Shown here one piece after another: positions 1-8,956 of a stretch of DNA of 64,000 nt. The position numbers and the translations under genes are program-made. The notes beneath the pieces are model-generated. The model ran no database searches. It was not told where the DNA came from and saw nothing but the letters and a program-made list of their open reading frames with translations. Source of the DNA: Geminicoccaceae bacterium (GTDB lineage: Bacteria; Pseudomonadota; Alphaproteobacteria; Geminicoccales; Geminicoccaceae). The DNA lies in assembly GCA_020638465.1 (NCBI GenBank), contig JACKIM010000001.1, forward strand, positions 1,992,501 through 2,056,500, written 5' to 3'. Position 1 is the stretch's first letter, and each line of letters starts with the position of its first letter.

Positions 1-150
1 ATCGACGCTTTCGGTAGCCTGGAGGAGCATGGCCTGCGTGAGTTCGCGATCGTCCCCATTGAGGATCGGGACCGTTTCAAGGTGCAGGCGGTCGACGACC
101 GCATCCGGCAGCCTTCGGGTGACAAGAACCCGAGGTCGAATTGTAGCCAT
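1..150 (-). CDS. D-2-hydroxyacid dehydrogenase, N-terminal 50 residues only
   Basis: The complement of this stretch starts MATIRPRVLVTRRLP and stays open to the window edge, so only the N-terminus is present. The opening matches the first beta strand of NAD-dependent D-2-hydroxyacid dehydrogenases of the glyoxylate reductase/D-glycerate dehydrogenase (GyaR) type. The start is set by a strong GGGAGG Shine-Dalgarno motif just upstream. The catalytic Arg/Glu/His and the Rossmann fold lie outside the window, so the substrate cannot be judged. It is divergent from the next gene. Confidence 0.7.
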   Translation of the reverse strand, partial: MATIRPRVLVTRRLPDAVVDRLHLETVPILNGDDRELTQAMLLQATESVD

Positions 151-317
151 GTCATACCTCCCTGGAGTGTAATCGAAAACGATGGTTGCAAATGGCCAGC
201 ATATCTCGCCCACGAGGTGGAACCACCGCGTATTTGTCTAAAATTCAACGCAAACAGCTTGGCAAGACAAGAGCTGATGCTAAAGGTTCAGTTGCGAAAA
301 AGAAGGAAATGCCGACC

Positions 318-1115
318 ATGACGACCTGCAAGTTTCTGGCTGCCCTGGCCGTTGCCGCGACTGTTGGCTCGGCGTCGTTCGGAGCCCAGGCTGTCGAACT
401 GCTTTCGCACCGCGCGGCATACCGCCTGTCGCTTCACGATGCGGAACCGGCAGGGGGGGTAGTTGACGTGCGTGGCGCCCTCGTGATGGAGTGGCGGGCT
501 TCCTGCGAGGGCTGGATCAGCAACCAGCAACTGGGTTTTGTCGCCGATACCACGGACGGCACGGACTTCATGTATGATGTACGGTTCAGAAGCTGGGAAT
601 CCCGCGATCACAGCAAGCTGCGCTTCTATGTCCGCTCCTTTGATGACGGCCGGCCCTTCGAGGAGATCAGCGGCAAGGCGACCTTGACTGCGCCCGGCAT
701 GGCCGGAGTGGCCCACTACGAGCAGCCGAAGGTCAATACCATCGACCTTCCCGCAGGGACGATCTTCCCGACGTTGCATATGAACCGTCTGGTGGAAGCC
801 GCCGAGGCTGGCGAATATGTCATGACCCACGAGGTTTTCGACGGCTCGGATCCCGACGTCATCTCGACGGTCTCGGCGTTCATCGGCCAGGCACGGGTCA
901 GCACCATCGACACCGAGCATGGCAAGGAGCAGCGCTGGCCTGTCCACCTTGCCTATTACAGCGGCAACACCGGAGTCGATACGCCCGATTTCCAGATCTC
1001 GTTCGATCTCAGCAATCAGGGCGTGCTCTACGACATCGTTCTCGACTATGGCGAGTTCGCCCTTCAGGCCGATCTTGAGGAGATGGAGGCCTATGATACG
1101 CCCGTGTGCCAGTGA
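318..1115 (+). CDS. EipB/DUF1849 family periplasmic envelope-integrity protein
   Basis: A 265-residue protein with a signal peptide (MTTCKFLAALAVAATVG... ending about residue 24) followed by HRAAYRLSL, the characteristic opening of the DUF1849/EipB family. EipB is a periplasmic beta-spiral protein needed for envelope integrity in Brucella. Family members carry a conserved disulfide between an N-terminal-third Cys and one near the C-terminus; here these would be the Cys in SCEGW and the Cys two residues before the end. The start at 318 follows AAGGA at 303-307; an in-frame ATG at 309 is too close to that site. Confidence 0.85.
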   Translation: MTTCKFLAALAVAATVGSASFGAQAVELLSHRAAYRLSLHDAEPAGGVVDVRGALVMEWRASCEGWISNQQLGFVADTTDGTDFMYDVRFRSWESRDHSKLRFYVRSFDDGRPFEEISGKATLTAPGMAGVAHYEQPKVNTIDLPAGTIFPTLHMNRLVEAAEAGEYVMTHEVFDGSDPDVISTVSAFIGQARVSTIDTEHGKEQRWPVHLAYYSGNTGVDTPDFQISFDLSNQGVLYDIVLDYGEFALQADLEEMEAYDTPVCQ

Positions 1116-1236
1116 CGCGGCAGCATGGCAGGATACGGGTGCATGTCCCGCCTGTGTCTCGTCTTTCCGGCAAGCGGATGGCTGACCCGCTGATGTGAGT
1201 GCCCGGCCGGGCCAGCATCGCGGTCAGGCTCCCGGA

Positions 1237-2160
1237 TCAACCCTGCTGCCGTTCCATGTCCCGGCCGAGCCATGCCGCGCCGCGCACGCCTGAACTGTCG
1301 CCATGTGCCGACTTGCACAGATCGGTCGCGACGTGGTCGGAGAAGGTGTAGCGCCCCCAGCGCGCGGGAATGGCCTCATAGAGGCGTCCGATATTGGACA
1401 TGCCGCCGCCGAGCACGATGACATCGGGATCCAGCAGGTTGATGACGGTTGCGAGTGCGCGGGCGAGGCGATCCTCATAACGCTCCAGCGAGGACAGGGC
1501 ATCAGCGTTACCCGCTTCGCCAAGTCTGACGATGTCGGCCGACAGGAGTTCGCCACCGAAACGCCTCTGGTGGTCGGCCGCAAGCCCCACGCCGGACAGC
1601 CATGTTTCCAGGCATCCCTTCTGGCCGCAATAACAGTCAGGTCCGGGCCTTTCATCGTCGGCCGGCCAGGGGAGGGGGTTGTGGCCCCATTCGCCACCGA
1701 CGGCGTTGACACCGGTGATGATCTGCCCGTGAGCCACGATGGCTCCTCCCACTCCCGTGCCGAGGATGACGCTGAAGACCACGTTTCTGCCGGCTCCGGC
1801 CCCGTCGGTCGCTTCGGAAAGTGCCAGGCAATTGGCGTCATTCTCGAAGGCGATACGGCGTTGCAGCCTTTCCTGCACATCCACGTCGAAGCGTTTGCCG
1901 TTGAGCCAGATCGAATTCGAATTCTTGATGAGACCTGTCGCCGGCGAGATGGCTCCGGGGTGGCCGATGCCAAGGGACCCCCGGCAACCCAGCTCCCGCT
2001 CCGCGTCTTCGACCAGCTGACCCATGGCCTCGATAGTGGCCTCGTACGACCCCCTTGGGGTAGGGATCCGTCGCCGCAACCTCTCCTGACCGTCGGCATC
2101 CAAAGCAATGATTTCGATCTTCGTTCCGCCGAGATCGATTCCAAGTGCAATCGACGACAC
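1237..2160 (-). CDS. ROK family fructokinase
   Basis: A 307-residue ROK-family sugar kinase that phosphorylates a hexose, most likely fructose, with ATP in the cytoplasm. The phosphate-binding loop is GIDLGGTKIE (residues 7-16). FENDANC carries the catalytic Asp. The structural zinc site is the His of EWGHNPLPW plus the cysteines of CYCGQKGCLETW, a spacing typical of Mak-type fructokinases. LGGGMSN near the C-terminus is the second ROK glycine motif. N-acetylglucosamine kinase is the main alternative. It stands alone, divergent from the cyclase gene. Confidence 0.85.
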   Translation of the reverse strand: MSSIALGIDLGGTKIEIIALDADGQERLRRRIPTPRGSYEATIEAMGQLVEDAERELGCRGSLGIGHPGAISPATGLIKNSNSIWLNGKRFDVDVQERLQRRIAFENDANCLALSEATDGAGAGRNVVFSVILGTGVGGAIVAHGQIITGVNAVGGEWGHNPLPWPADDERPGPDCYCGQKGCLETWLSGVGLAADHQRRFGGELLSADIVRLGEAGNADALSSLERYEDRLARALATVINLLDPDVIVLGGGMSNIGRLYEAIPARWGRYTFSDHVATDLCKSAHGDSSGVRGAAWLGRDMERQQG

Positions 2161-2327
2161 ATTCCTCTCCCGTTTCCTTCACTCGTGCGACTGTAACAGG
2201 AGCCGGAACCGTTCGCGACGGTCGTCATGCATGGCTATCATTTTCAGCCGCGAGCGGCCGCTGCTATAGACATGCCGGGGACGACATGGTGGCGATCGGG
2301 CATAGGTCGCCAATGGAGGAATTTCCT

Positions 2328-3563
2328 GTGGAGTTGGAAGACAGGATCGTTGTTCATCGTGGCCTGATCGCTGACGGGCTGGCTGGCCAGGACGAGGCCG
2401 GGCTGGTCGACGACTACTGCCGCAGTCTTCGCGAACGGGGGTTCCCGCTCACGCGGTTCTCGGTCGGGGCACAGATTCTGCATCCGTTGCATGAGGGAAG
2501 ATCGATCGTCTGGCGCGAAGGCGAAGACCTCAGCATGGAGTTCCATTCGCCGATTCCCGTGGGGGAAATGTCGGTCGATTGGGAGCGCAGCCCCTTTCGC
2601 GCGTTGATCGAGGGGGAGCAGGATGAAATCCGGCGCAGGCTCGACAGCAACAGTTTCGATCCGGAGGAATTCTCTCTGCTGGAGGATTTCCGCAACCAGG
2701 GAATGACCGACTATCTGGCGCTGCGCGTCGCCTATCGTCGGGAAAGCACGCTGGGCGGTCCGTACGGTGTGGTCATGTCCTACGTGACAGACCGGACCGG
2801 CGGTTTTCCCGATATCGACATCGAGGCACTGAGAGAACTCAGTCGCACGTTTTCGCTGTCCTTTCGGGCGATGGCCGAGGTGTTCACCGGCCGAACGCTG
2901 ATGCGGACCTATGTCGGGGGCGATGCGGCCAGACGGATCATCGAGGGGGCCATTCGCCGGGGACATGCGGAATCGCTTAATGCGGTACTGTGGTACAGTG
3001 ATCTCCGCGGTTTCACCCGCATCGCCGATACCGTGGCGCGCGAGGAGCTGATGCCGCTGCTCAATGACTATGCCGAGTGTCAGGTCGACGCGGTCACGAG
3101 CCATGGCGGCGAGGTGATCAAGTTCATGGGGGATGGCATGCTCGCGATGTTCGAAGCCAGCGATCAGCCGGCAGCCTGTAGGGCCGCACTGGATGCCGCA
3201 ATCCTTGCCCGCTCCAGCACGATGCAGTTGACGGAACGCCGCAAGCGGGCCGGGTTGCCGACCACGGGAATCTATCTGGGGCTGAACCTGGGGGAAGTGC
3301 TTTACGGGAATATCGGCAGTTCGCAGAGGCTCGATTTCACGGTCATCGGCCCCACGGTCAACGAAGTCGCCCGGATCGTCAGCATGTGTCGGGCCCTCGA
3401 CCAGAGCCTCGTGATTTCGTCGGCTTTCGCCCGCGCCTGTCCTGACGGCGACCGACGGCTCGTGTCCCTTGGACGCTACGCCCTGCGCGGCGTTTCACGG
3501 CCGCAGGAGCTGTTCACCCTGGACATCGAAGCCGCCCTCAATGGTCCTTCGGCAGCGTGCTGA
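2328..3563 (+). CDS. Class III adenylate/guanylate cyclase with N-terminal sensory region
   Basis: A 411-residue soluble cyclase. The N-terminal half (about residues 1-210) resembles the sensor region of rhizobial-type adenylate cyclases. The cyclase homology domain begins near residue 220. YSDLRGFTRI carries the first metal-binding Asp and KFMGDGMLAMF the second Asp plus the substrate-specifying Lys. LDFTVIGPTVNEVARI covers the second base-recognition and transition-state region. I chose GTG 2328 because GGAGGA at 2315-2320 lies seven bases upstream; ATGs at 2286 and 2313 are in frame but lack such a site. cAMP is the more likely product. Confidence 0.85.
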   Translation: MELEDRIVVHRGLIADGLAGQDEAGLVDDYCRSLRERGFPLTRFSVGAQILHPLHEGRSIVWREGEDLSMEFHSPIPVGEMSVDWERSPFRALIEGEQDEIRRRLDSNSFDPEEFSLLEDFRNQGMTDYLALRVAYRRESTLGGPYGVVMSYVTDRTGGFPDIDIEALRELSRTFSLSFRAMAEVFTGRTLMRTYVGGDAARRIIEGAIRRGHAESLNAVLWYSDLRGFTRIADTVAREELMPLLNDYAECQVDAVTSHGGEVIKFMGDGMLAMFEASDQPAACRAALDAAILARSSTMQLTERRKRAGLPTTGIYLGLNLGEVLYGNIGSSQRLDFTVIGPTVNEVARIVSMCRALDQSLVISSAFARACPDGDRRLVSLGRYALRGVSRPQELFTLDIEAALNGPSAAC

Positions 3564-3584
3564 TGGGACGCTGTCCCGCATGTG

Positions 3585-4967
3585 TCACGAGGCAGGGCCG
3601 GCCGCGATATTGACCGTCCGTGACGGATCGTTCTCGATATAGTCCCGAACGATCTCGATCTGCCGCCCGTTCGAATTGGCATTGAGCCATTCGGCGATAC
3701 GCTCGACCCGCCTTTCGGCCATCCAGCGGTTGTACTTTTCCGCTTCGGCAGCGCCGCCGCCGCTGACGGGATCCGTCCCGACGGCTCCCGAAAGGTGGAT
3801 CCTGTAGGTCTTCCCCTTGTCGAGACTGTCGACGAATGTCTTGAGCGTCCTTGCGCCACTGCCGCCGAAGAAGCTGCTGTTCATCGCAAAGGTGATCGAT
3901 GTCCTGTTATTGCTGGCCATGGCCTGCGACGGAGCCGTTGCGGGGGCCGGGGCAGGGCTGGCGGCCACGACTTTCTGTTCGACCTGCTCGACCGGACGCA
4001 CGGCTTCGACGGTGTTGTCGGCATTGTCTTCCGACACTTCCTGCCCGGCCTTCGCCGGCGTGGCATCCATGCTCGTCAAACTTGCGGGAACCTCGATCTG
4101 CGCTGGCGGAACGATCGGCCTGGTCTCGCTCTCGATCGAGGCGACCTTCGGCGGCTTGGTCAGGTCCTGGACGGGTACTCGGGACGCGGTGACCGGTACC
4201 GTCGGCGTGACGGCCACGGGTTGTTGCGGGGTGGACGGCCCGGCGACATCGCTTTCGCGAATTTCCGATACCTTCACGGCAGGTTTGGCCGACGTTTCCT
4301 TGGCATTGATTTCGTCACGCGAGGTCAGTGGCCGGGGCTCGGTCCGCTCGACCTTCGAAGGGGTAGTCTCGGCCTTCGGTGCTACAGCCTCGACTTTCTC
4401 CTTGGGCTGGGGAGCTTTCGCACCTACCGAATTGTCGAGGCTGGCGACAATCGCATCGTTGACAGGTTTGCCTTCACAGTCTTCCCCCTTGTGCAACTGG
4501 AACACCCACAAGGTCACCCGGGGCTCCTTGACCATGAACTGCCAGTCCCAGACGCTGGCCACCGATTTTGCCGGCAAGCCCAGATTGATCAGGGTCTGCT
4601 GGATGCGATCGGCGCGCGCACGGGCGAGGCGATGGGCGGAAAGCGTATCGCCGTCGGCCTGATCGCCCGGCTGGACGTGGCCGATCGCCTGGGCGGTCAG
4701 GAAGCAGTCGGTCGCCATCGGCACCAGCAACCGCTCAACGGCCATGCGGGTCGTGTCATCGAGCTCGGACTTCTTCAAGTCGAAGGGAATGGCATGGACC
4801 GACACATGGGCGATGCGTCCGTCCTTCAGGATGAGAGGAGTAGGGCCTGTCATGAGGCTTTCGAGCGGTGCAGCCCCAGCCGGTGTCAACGCTGCGAGAA
4901 ACGGCAAGGTGAGCAGCGCTGTCGCGAATTTCTGCCAACGGCCCTTGGGCAGGGAGGATGGAAGCAC
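3585..4967 (-). CDS. Secreted protein with OmpA-like regions at both ends
   Basis: A 460-residue exported protein. A signal peptide (hydrophobic run FATALLTLPFLAALTPAGA) precedes an OmpA-like region at about residues 35-140 (IPFDLKKSELDD followed by SAHRLARARADRIQQTL). About 200 residues rich in Pro, Val, Thr and Lys follow, then a second OmpA-like region (ITFAMNSSFFGGSG then WMAERRVERIAEWL). OmpA-like domains bind peptidoglycan diaminopimelate. The start is GTG 4967 with GGAGG ten bases upstream. Its 3' end converges on the cyclase gene. The exact function is unknown. Confidence 0.65.
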   Translation of the reverse strand: MLPSSLPKGRWQKFATALLTLPFLAALTPAGAAPLESLMTGPTPLILKDGRIAHVSVHAIPFDLKKSELDDTTRMAVERLLVPMATDCFLTAQAIGHVQPGDQADGDTLSAHRLARARADRIQQTLINLGLPAKSVASVWDWQFMVKEPRVTLWVFQLHKGEDCEGKPVNDAIVASLDNSVGAKAPQPKEKVEAVAPKAETTPSKVERTEPRPLTSRDEINAKETSAKPAVKVSEIRESDVAGPSTPQQPVAVTPTVPVTASRVPVQDLTKPPKVASIESETRPIVPPAQIEVPASLTSMDATPAKAGQEVSEDNADNTVEAVRPVEQVEQKVVAASPAPAPATAPSQAMASNNRTSITFAMNSSFFGGSGARTLKTFVDSLDKGKTYRIHLSGAVGTDPVSGGGAAEAEKYNRWMAERRVERIAEWLNANSNGRQIEIVRDYIENDPSRTVNIAAGPAS

Positions 4968-5125
4968 GTGTCGAAGACCTCCGGCTCTGTCATCTGCGGC
5001 CCGTAGCGGGCCGGTATCTGCACCTCCTCGTCGAGGATATGCAATTCCTACTTGTGAGTGATAAACTATATCGCAAATTCGCGCATAGATACAATAGTGG
5101 CCTGTTGACCAATGGCGGAAAAATG

Positions 5126-5153
5126 AAAAACCCGCCATTGAGGCGGGTTTTAC
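5126..5153 (-). terminator. Rho-independent terminator after rpmG
   Basis: AAACCCGCC and GGCGGGTTT form a nine-pair stem around the loop ATTGA. Read on the minus strand the stem is followed by a T-rich tail. It lies about 115 bases downstream of the rpmG stop codon. Confidence 0.8.
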
Positions 5154-5266
5154 CTGTCCTGTGACGCATTGTCACAACATCACCACTTCGCAGGCAGATT
5201 CCCTGTCGGGAACCAACGCCAAGGGCGAAATCCGGTTCACCGGAACGTTCATCACGCTGACAGCCG

Positions 5267-5434
5267 CTACTTGATTTTCGATTCCTTGAACTCGACATGC
5301 TTGCGCACCTTGGGATCGTATTTGCGCACAGACATCTTTTCGGTCGTGTTCCGGGTGTTCTTCCTGGTGGTGTAGAAAAAGCCCGTTCCCGCGGAACTCA
5401 CGAGCTTGATCAGCACCGTCGAGGGCTTCGCCAT
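5267..5434 (-). CDS. rpmG: 50S ribosomal protein L33
   Basis: A 55-residue protein starting MAKPSTVLIKLVSSAGTGFF, with TTRKNTRNTTEKM in the middle and the basic end KYDPKVRKHVEFKESKIK. This is the alphaproteobacterial, non-zinc (C-minus) form of L33: the CxxC pairs are absent. It belongs to the large ribosomal subunit. AAGGAG lies upstream of the ATG. It appears monocistronic, with its own terminator downstream. Confidence 0.95.
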   Translation of the reverse strand: MAKPSTVLIKLVSSAGTGFFYTTRKNTRNTTEKMSVRKYDPKVRKHVEFKESKIK

Positions 5435-5557
5435 CGGGCCTGCTCCTTGATTCTCAATAACTGGATGATCGAACGCCGAGAAAATAGGGCTGTCGTGCCC
5501 GCTGTCAAGTCACGCGGTTCGGATCACGCATTCGTCATGCAGCTTCCGCTGCTTCCG

Positions 5558-6175
5558 TCATGCAGTTTCCGCCGCCTCGGGCGTCGGATTTCGACGTCGA
5601 CGCAGCCGGCAGGCCAGACCGGCCATTCGGTCGAGATGCCCGAGGCGCTTGTCCACTTCGGCCATCGTGGCGGCCATGTCCTCGCTATCGTCGTGCAGCC
5701 ATACCCTGAAGGCTTGCGCGTAGGCGAGCATGAGCATCCGTCGGGCGGCACGGCCGGCCATTCCCCGCAACCGTATTCCGGCAGCGTCGGCCAGTGCCGA
5801 TGCCATGCGGTCCAGGTTGCAGAAGGTCAGCAGGACAAGGTCGGGCGACTTGCGGGCATCGCGGGCGAGGCGGACAAGTCCGGGGCGGAAGGTCTGCATC
5901 GCCTCGAACCGCCGCATCATCAGGTCGAACAGGCGCTCGCGAATGTCGAGATCGTCGAGGCCCGGCAGGGCCTTTTCAAGCATGGCCTTGTCGAGATGCC
6001 GGCCCACACCGGACAGCACGGCGCGGCGGCGCGGCAGCTGGCGGTGGACTTCGGCAAGGTCGGTGTCCGTCTTGCGGGCAAGGTCGACAAGTGAGAAATT
6101 CCGCCACCCGTTCTCGGCTATCAGGTCCATGCCTGCCGCAACGAGGTCGTCAATCGCTTTCCTGGACTTCGCCAT
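5558..6175 (-). CDS. COQ9/TetR-like protein
   Basis: A 205-residue helical protein. Residues 1-50 form a TetR-type helix-turn-helix (AAGMDLIAENGWRNFSLVDL, then TDLAEVHRQLPRRRAVL). The body has LFDLMMRRFEAMQ, typical of alphaproteobacterial COQ9-family proteins, which share the TetR fold and are linked to ubiquinone biosynthesis in mitochondria. The basic tail CRLRRRRN is unusual. It could be a DNA-binding regulator or a lipid-binding Coq accessory; sequence alone does not decide. Confidence 0.7.
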   Translation of the reverse strand: MAKSRKAIDDLVAAGMDLIAENGWRNFSLVDLARKTDTDLAEVHRQLPRRRAVLSGVGRHLDKAMLEKALPGLDDLDIRERLFDLMMRRFEAMQTFRPGLVRLARDARKSPDLVLLTFCNLDRMASALADAAGIRLRGMAGRAARRMLMLAYAQAFRVWLHDDSEDMAATMAEVDKRLGHLDRMAGLACRLRRRRNPTPEAAETA

Positions 6176-6319
6176 CCGGTTCCCTCCTCATGCGATCAGA
6201 GGGATCGTCGCCCCTCCGCGCTTCAAAAAATACTCCGAAACATGACCCGTAGCGGAGCAGCGTAACCGAAAAGCAGCGAGAAGCGAAGCCGAAGAGGGCA
6301 ATAGCCCCTGTCGGAAGCT

Positions 6320-7141
6320 TCAGGCGAGTTCGCGCGACCGCGTCGCGGCGGCAGCGACAGTGCGCTCCATGAGCGGCGCCAGACCGTCTTCGGCCATAAG
6401 GACCTCAAGAGCGGCCTGGGTGGTGCCGCCCGGGCTGGTCACGTTGACCCGCAGGGCCGAAGGGGAATCGCTGCTCGATCCTGCCAGGGCTCCCGCACCT
6501 TCGACCGTGCGCAGGGCGAGAAGGCGGGCAAGCTCGACCGGCAGACCGGCCTTCTCGCCGGCCTGGGCCATGGCCTCGACGAGATGGAACACGTAAGCCG
6601 GCCCGCTTCCCGAGAGCGCTGTCACAGCGTGCATCTGCTCTTCATCCTCGACCCATGCCGTCTCACCCACGGCCCGCATCAGCGCCTCGGCCTCGCGGCG
6701 TTGGCGATCGCTGGCCATGCGGTTGGCGCAAAGTACGCTCATGCCCCTGCCGATGGCTGCCGGTGTGTTCGGCATGACCCTGACAATGGCGGTATCGCTG
6801 CCGAAAATCGCCTCGAACGAGCTGATCGGCTTGCCGGCGGCGATCGAAACGACCTGCGTCCCGGGTCCCGTGAAGGCGGTAAGCGCTGGCAGCACATCAC
6901 CCATCACTTGCGGCTTGACGGCGACAACGATCGTCCGCGCGGTCATGGCTGGAAGGGTATCGGCGCTTGCGGCAACGGTTTCGACACCGAGCGCGGCAAT
7001 GGCATCACGGGCAGCATCGTTCGGTTCGATGACGAACGCATCGCCTCCCGCGAGGCCACCGCGCAGCCAGCCGGTCATCAGCGCCGAACCCATCTTGCCG
7101 CCACCAGCGAGCAGAAGCGGTCCGGCAATGCGCTGCATCAT
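6320..7141 (-). CDS. proC: Pyrroline-5-carboxylate reductase
   Basis: A 273-residue enzyme that reduces pyrroline-5-carboxylate to proline with NAD(P)H, the last step of proline synthesis. The Rossmann motif is GGGKMGSALMTGWL at residues 13-26, VAVKPQVM follows at about residue 73, and the family signature SGSGPAYVFHLVEAM is at about residue 175. The length is normal. Its ATG overlaps the stop of the upstream ybjN-like gene by four bases (ATGA), so the two are translationally coupled. Confidence 0.95.
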   Translation of the reverse strand: MMQRIAGPLLLAGGGKMGSALMTGWLRGGLAGGDAFVIEPNDAARDAIAALGVETVAASADTLPAMTARTIVVAVKPQVMGDVLPALTAFTGPGTQVVSIAAGKPISSFEAIFGSDTAIVRVMPNTPAAIGRGMSVLCANRMASDRQRREAEALMRAVGETAWVEDEEQMHAVTALSGSGPAYVFHLVEAMAQAGEKAGLPVELARLLALRTVEGAGALAGSSSDSPSALRVNVTSPGGTTQAALEVLMAEDGLAPLMERTVAAAATRSRELA

Positions 7142-7674
7142 GCTTCTCCTTCGGTCTCGAGCAGTGCAGCCATGATGGCTTCCTGTGGCTCACGGCCACC
7201 CCAGATCAGGAACTGGAAGGCGGGGTAGAAGCGGTCACACTCGTTGACGGCAATCTCGACGAGATCCGACAACAGGGCATTGTTCGCGAGGTTCCCTTCC
7301 CGGAACAGGCACGAATAGCGGAAGATCGGCAGCTGTTCCTCGGGCCAGAGCTCGAAGTGACCCAGCCAGAGCTTTTCGTTAGCGATCGACAGGAGCTGGA
7401 AGAAGCTGTTGCGTTTCTTGGCCGGCACCTTCATGTCGAGCGCGCAGGACAGATGCATGACACCGATCTCGGGATGCCATGCAAACCAAAGTCGATAATT
7501 GCACCACTGGCCATTGATCTCGGCCGCAAGCTCTTCTTCGTTGTGGCGATGGTAGGGCCAGTCCTGATGGCTGGCGATCTGTTCGACCAGATCCAGCGGA
7601 TTGGCGATATTCTCTATGGACTCCGAGAGTAGCGACGACACGCCATTATCTCCAGTCGGAACGGTAGTACTCAT
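7138..7674 (-). CDS. YbjN domain-containing protein
   Basis: A 178-residue cytoplasmic protein of the YbjN superfamily, which has a chaperone-like fold and poorly defined roles in stress and motility. Recognisable parts are the N-terminal PLDLVEQIASHQDWPY, the central WCNYRLWFAWHPEIGVMHLS, and KLWLGHFELWPEE. It sits directly upstream of proC with a four-base overlap, an arrangement common in Rhodospirillales-type genomes. I prefer the start at 7674 because the sequence before it has no family resemblance. Confidence 0.8.
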   Translation of the reverse strand: MSTTVPTGDNGVSSLLSESIENIANPLDLVEQIASHQDWPYHRHNEEELAAEINGQWCNYRLWFAWHPEIGVMHLSCALDMKVPAKKRNSFFQLLSIANEKLWLGHFELWPEEQLPIFRYSCLFREGNLANNALLSDLVEIAVNECDRFYPAFQFLIWGGREPQEAIMAALLETEGEA

Positions 7675-7759
7675 GGCGGCGATCCGAGGAAGGTATCGTT
7701 CCGTCAGGAGACGACCCTGCCAAAACCACCCCGGAATGACAAGGAATGAGCTTGCCGGT

Positions 7760-8083
7760 CTATCGCTCGTCAGAGGAATTGTCATCGGGCTTCCCCGACG
7801 TGCCGCGCTTTTTCCCGGACGGTTTGCTGTCGAGCACTGCAAGTTTTTCCTCGAGTTCGGCTATGCGCGCCCAAAGAAGATCCTGTTCCGCCCGTGCCTT
7901 GGCTGCCATGGCGCCTACGGCATCGAATTCCTCGCGGGTGACGAGGTCCATGTCGTTGGCCAGGCGCTCGATGCGCTCCTTGACCCGAAGTTCGATTTCC
8001 TCGCGCAGGCCGCCAAGGGTATGAACGGCTCCACTCGCCACTCGGGCCAGATCGTCGAACAGGCGGTTCTGGGTCTGCATCAA
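7760..8083 (-). CDS. ubiK: Ubiquinone biosynthesis accessory factor UbiK (BMFP domain)
   Basis: A 107-residue, mostly helical protein. N-terminal QNRLFDDLARVASGAVHTLG and central LDMVTREEFDAV-like residues (MDLVTREEFDAVGAMAAKAR) mark the BMFP/UbiK family. The rest is a coiled coil (ELEEKLAVLD) with a charged Lys/Ser/Asp tail. UbiK forms trimers and helps UbiJ in aerobic ubiquinone synthesis. It is divergent from lgt with only about 80 bases between the starts. Confidence 0.85.
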   Translation of the reverse strand: MMQTQNRLFDDLARVASGAVHTLGGLREEIELRVKERIERLANDMDLVTREEFDAVGAMAAKARAEQDLLWARIAELEEKLAVLDSKPSGKKRGTSGKPDDNSSDER

Positions 8084-8164
8084 TTGTCTCCTTGGCGAGG
8101 CTCGACCAGTCGGTCAATGACCTCTATATCGGGTCCGAATGCCCTCCGACAAGGTTCCTGCTTC

Positions 8165-8956
8165 GTGCCCCTGTTTGCCATTGCCTTCCCGAACATCGAC
8201 CCCGTCATCATCCATCTCGGTCCGCTGGCCATTCGCTGGTATGCGCTGGCCTACATTGCCGGTCTGCTGCTGGGCTGGCGTCTGGCCCGCCGGCTGGTCC
8301 GGCGCGAGGGATGGCTGCCGACGGAGGAACAGGTCGATGACCTGTTGTTCTACGCCACCCTGGGCGTGATTATCGGCGGGCGGATGGGCTTCGTCATTTT
8401 CTACCATCCGGTCTATTTTCTCCAGAATCCGCTACAGATCCTTGCTGTGTGGCAGGGAGGCATGTCGTTTCATGGCGGCCTGATCGGTGTCATTACCGCG
8501 GTGTTCATCTTCGCCCGCCAGAGCAGGCTGCCGGTGCTCGAACTGCTCGATGTGGCGGCCGTCGTCACGCCCATCGGGCTGTTCTTCGGGCGCATCGCCA
8601 ATTTCATCAATGGCGAGCTCTGGGGGCGGGTGAGCGATGTTCCCTGGGCAATGGTCTTCCCGACCGGCGGTCCCGAACCGCGCCATCCGAGCCAGCTCTA
8701 CCAGGCCATGCTCGAAGGCGTTGTTCTGTTCGCGGTGATGTTCGCCCTGTCGAGACGTCCCCGCATCGAGAAGGAACGGGGCCTGTTGAGTGGCGCCTTC
8801 CTCATCGGTTATGCGGTCGCACGGACGATCGGCGAACTGTTCCGTCAGCCCGACGCCCATCTCGGCTTCCTTTTCGGTTTCATCACCATGGGGCAATTGC
8901 TGTCGATACCGATGTTGCTCCTCGGATTGTTCCTGGTACGCCGGGCACTGCGTTGA
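8165..8956 (+). CDS. lgt: Phosphatidylglycerol-prolipoprotein diacylglyceryl transferase
   Basis: A 263-residue inner-membrane enzyme with about seven membrane segments. It transfers diacylglyceryl to the lipobox Cys of prolipoproteins. Visible signatures are HGGLIG (catalytic His region), GRIANFINGELWGR (the Lgt signature) and PRHPSQLYQ. The GTG start at 8165, about ten bases after AAGG, gives MPLFAIAFPNIDPVI, the usual Lgt opening. It is the first gene of an lgt-midA-pgeF operon. Confidence 0.93.
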   Translation: MPLFAIAFPNIDPVIIHLGPLAIRWYALAYIAGLLLGWRLARRLVRREGWLPTEEQVDDLLFYATLGVIIGGRMGFVIFYHPVYFLQNPLQILAVWQGGMSFHGGLIGVITAVFIFARQSRLPVLELLDVAAVVTPIGLFFGRIANFINGELWGRVSDVPWAMVFPTGGPEPRHPSQLYQAMLEGVVLFAVMFALSRRPRIEKERGLLSGAFLIGYAVARTIGELFRQPDAHLGFLFGFITMGQLLSIPMLLLGLFLVRRALR

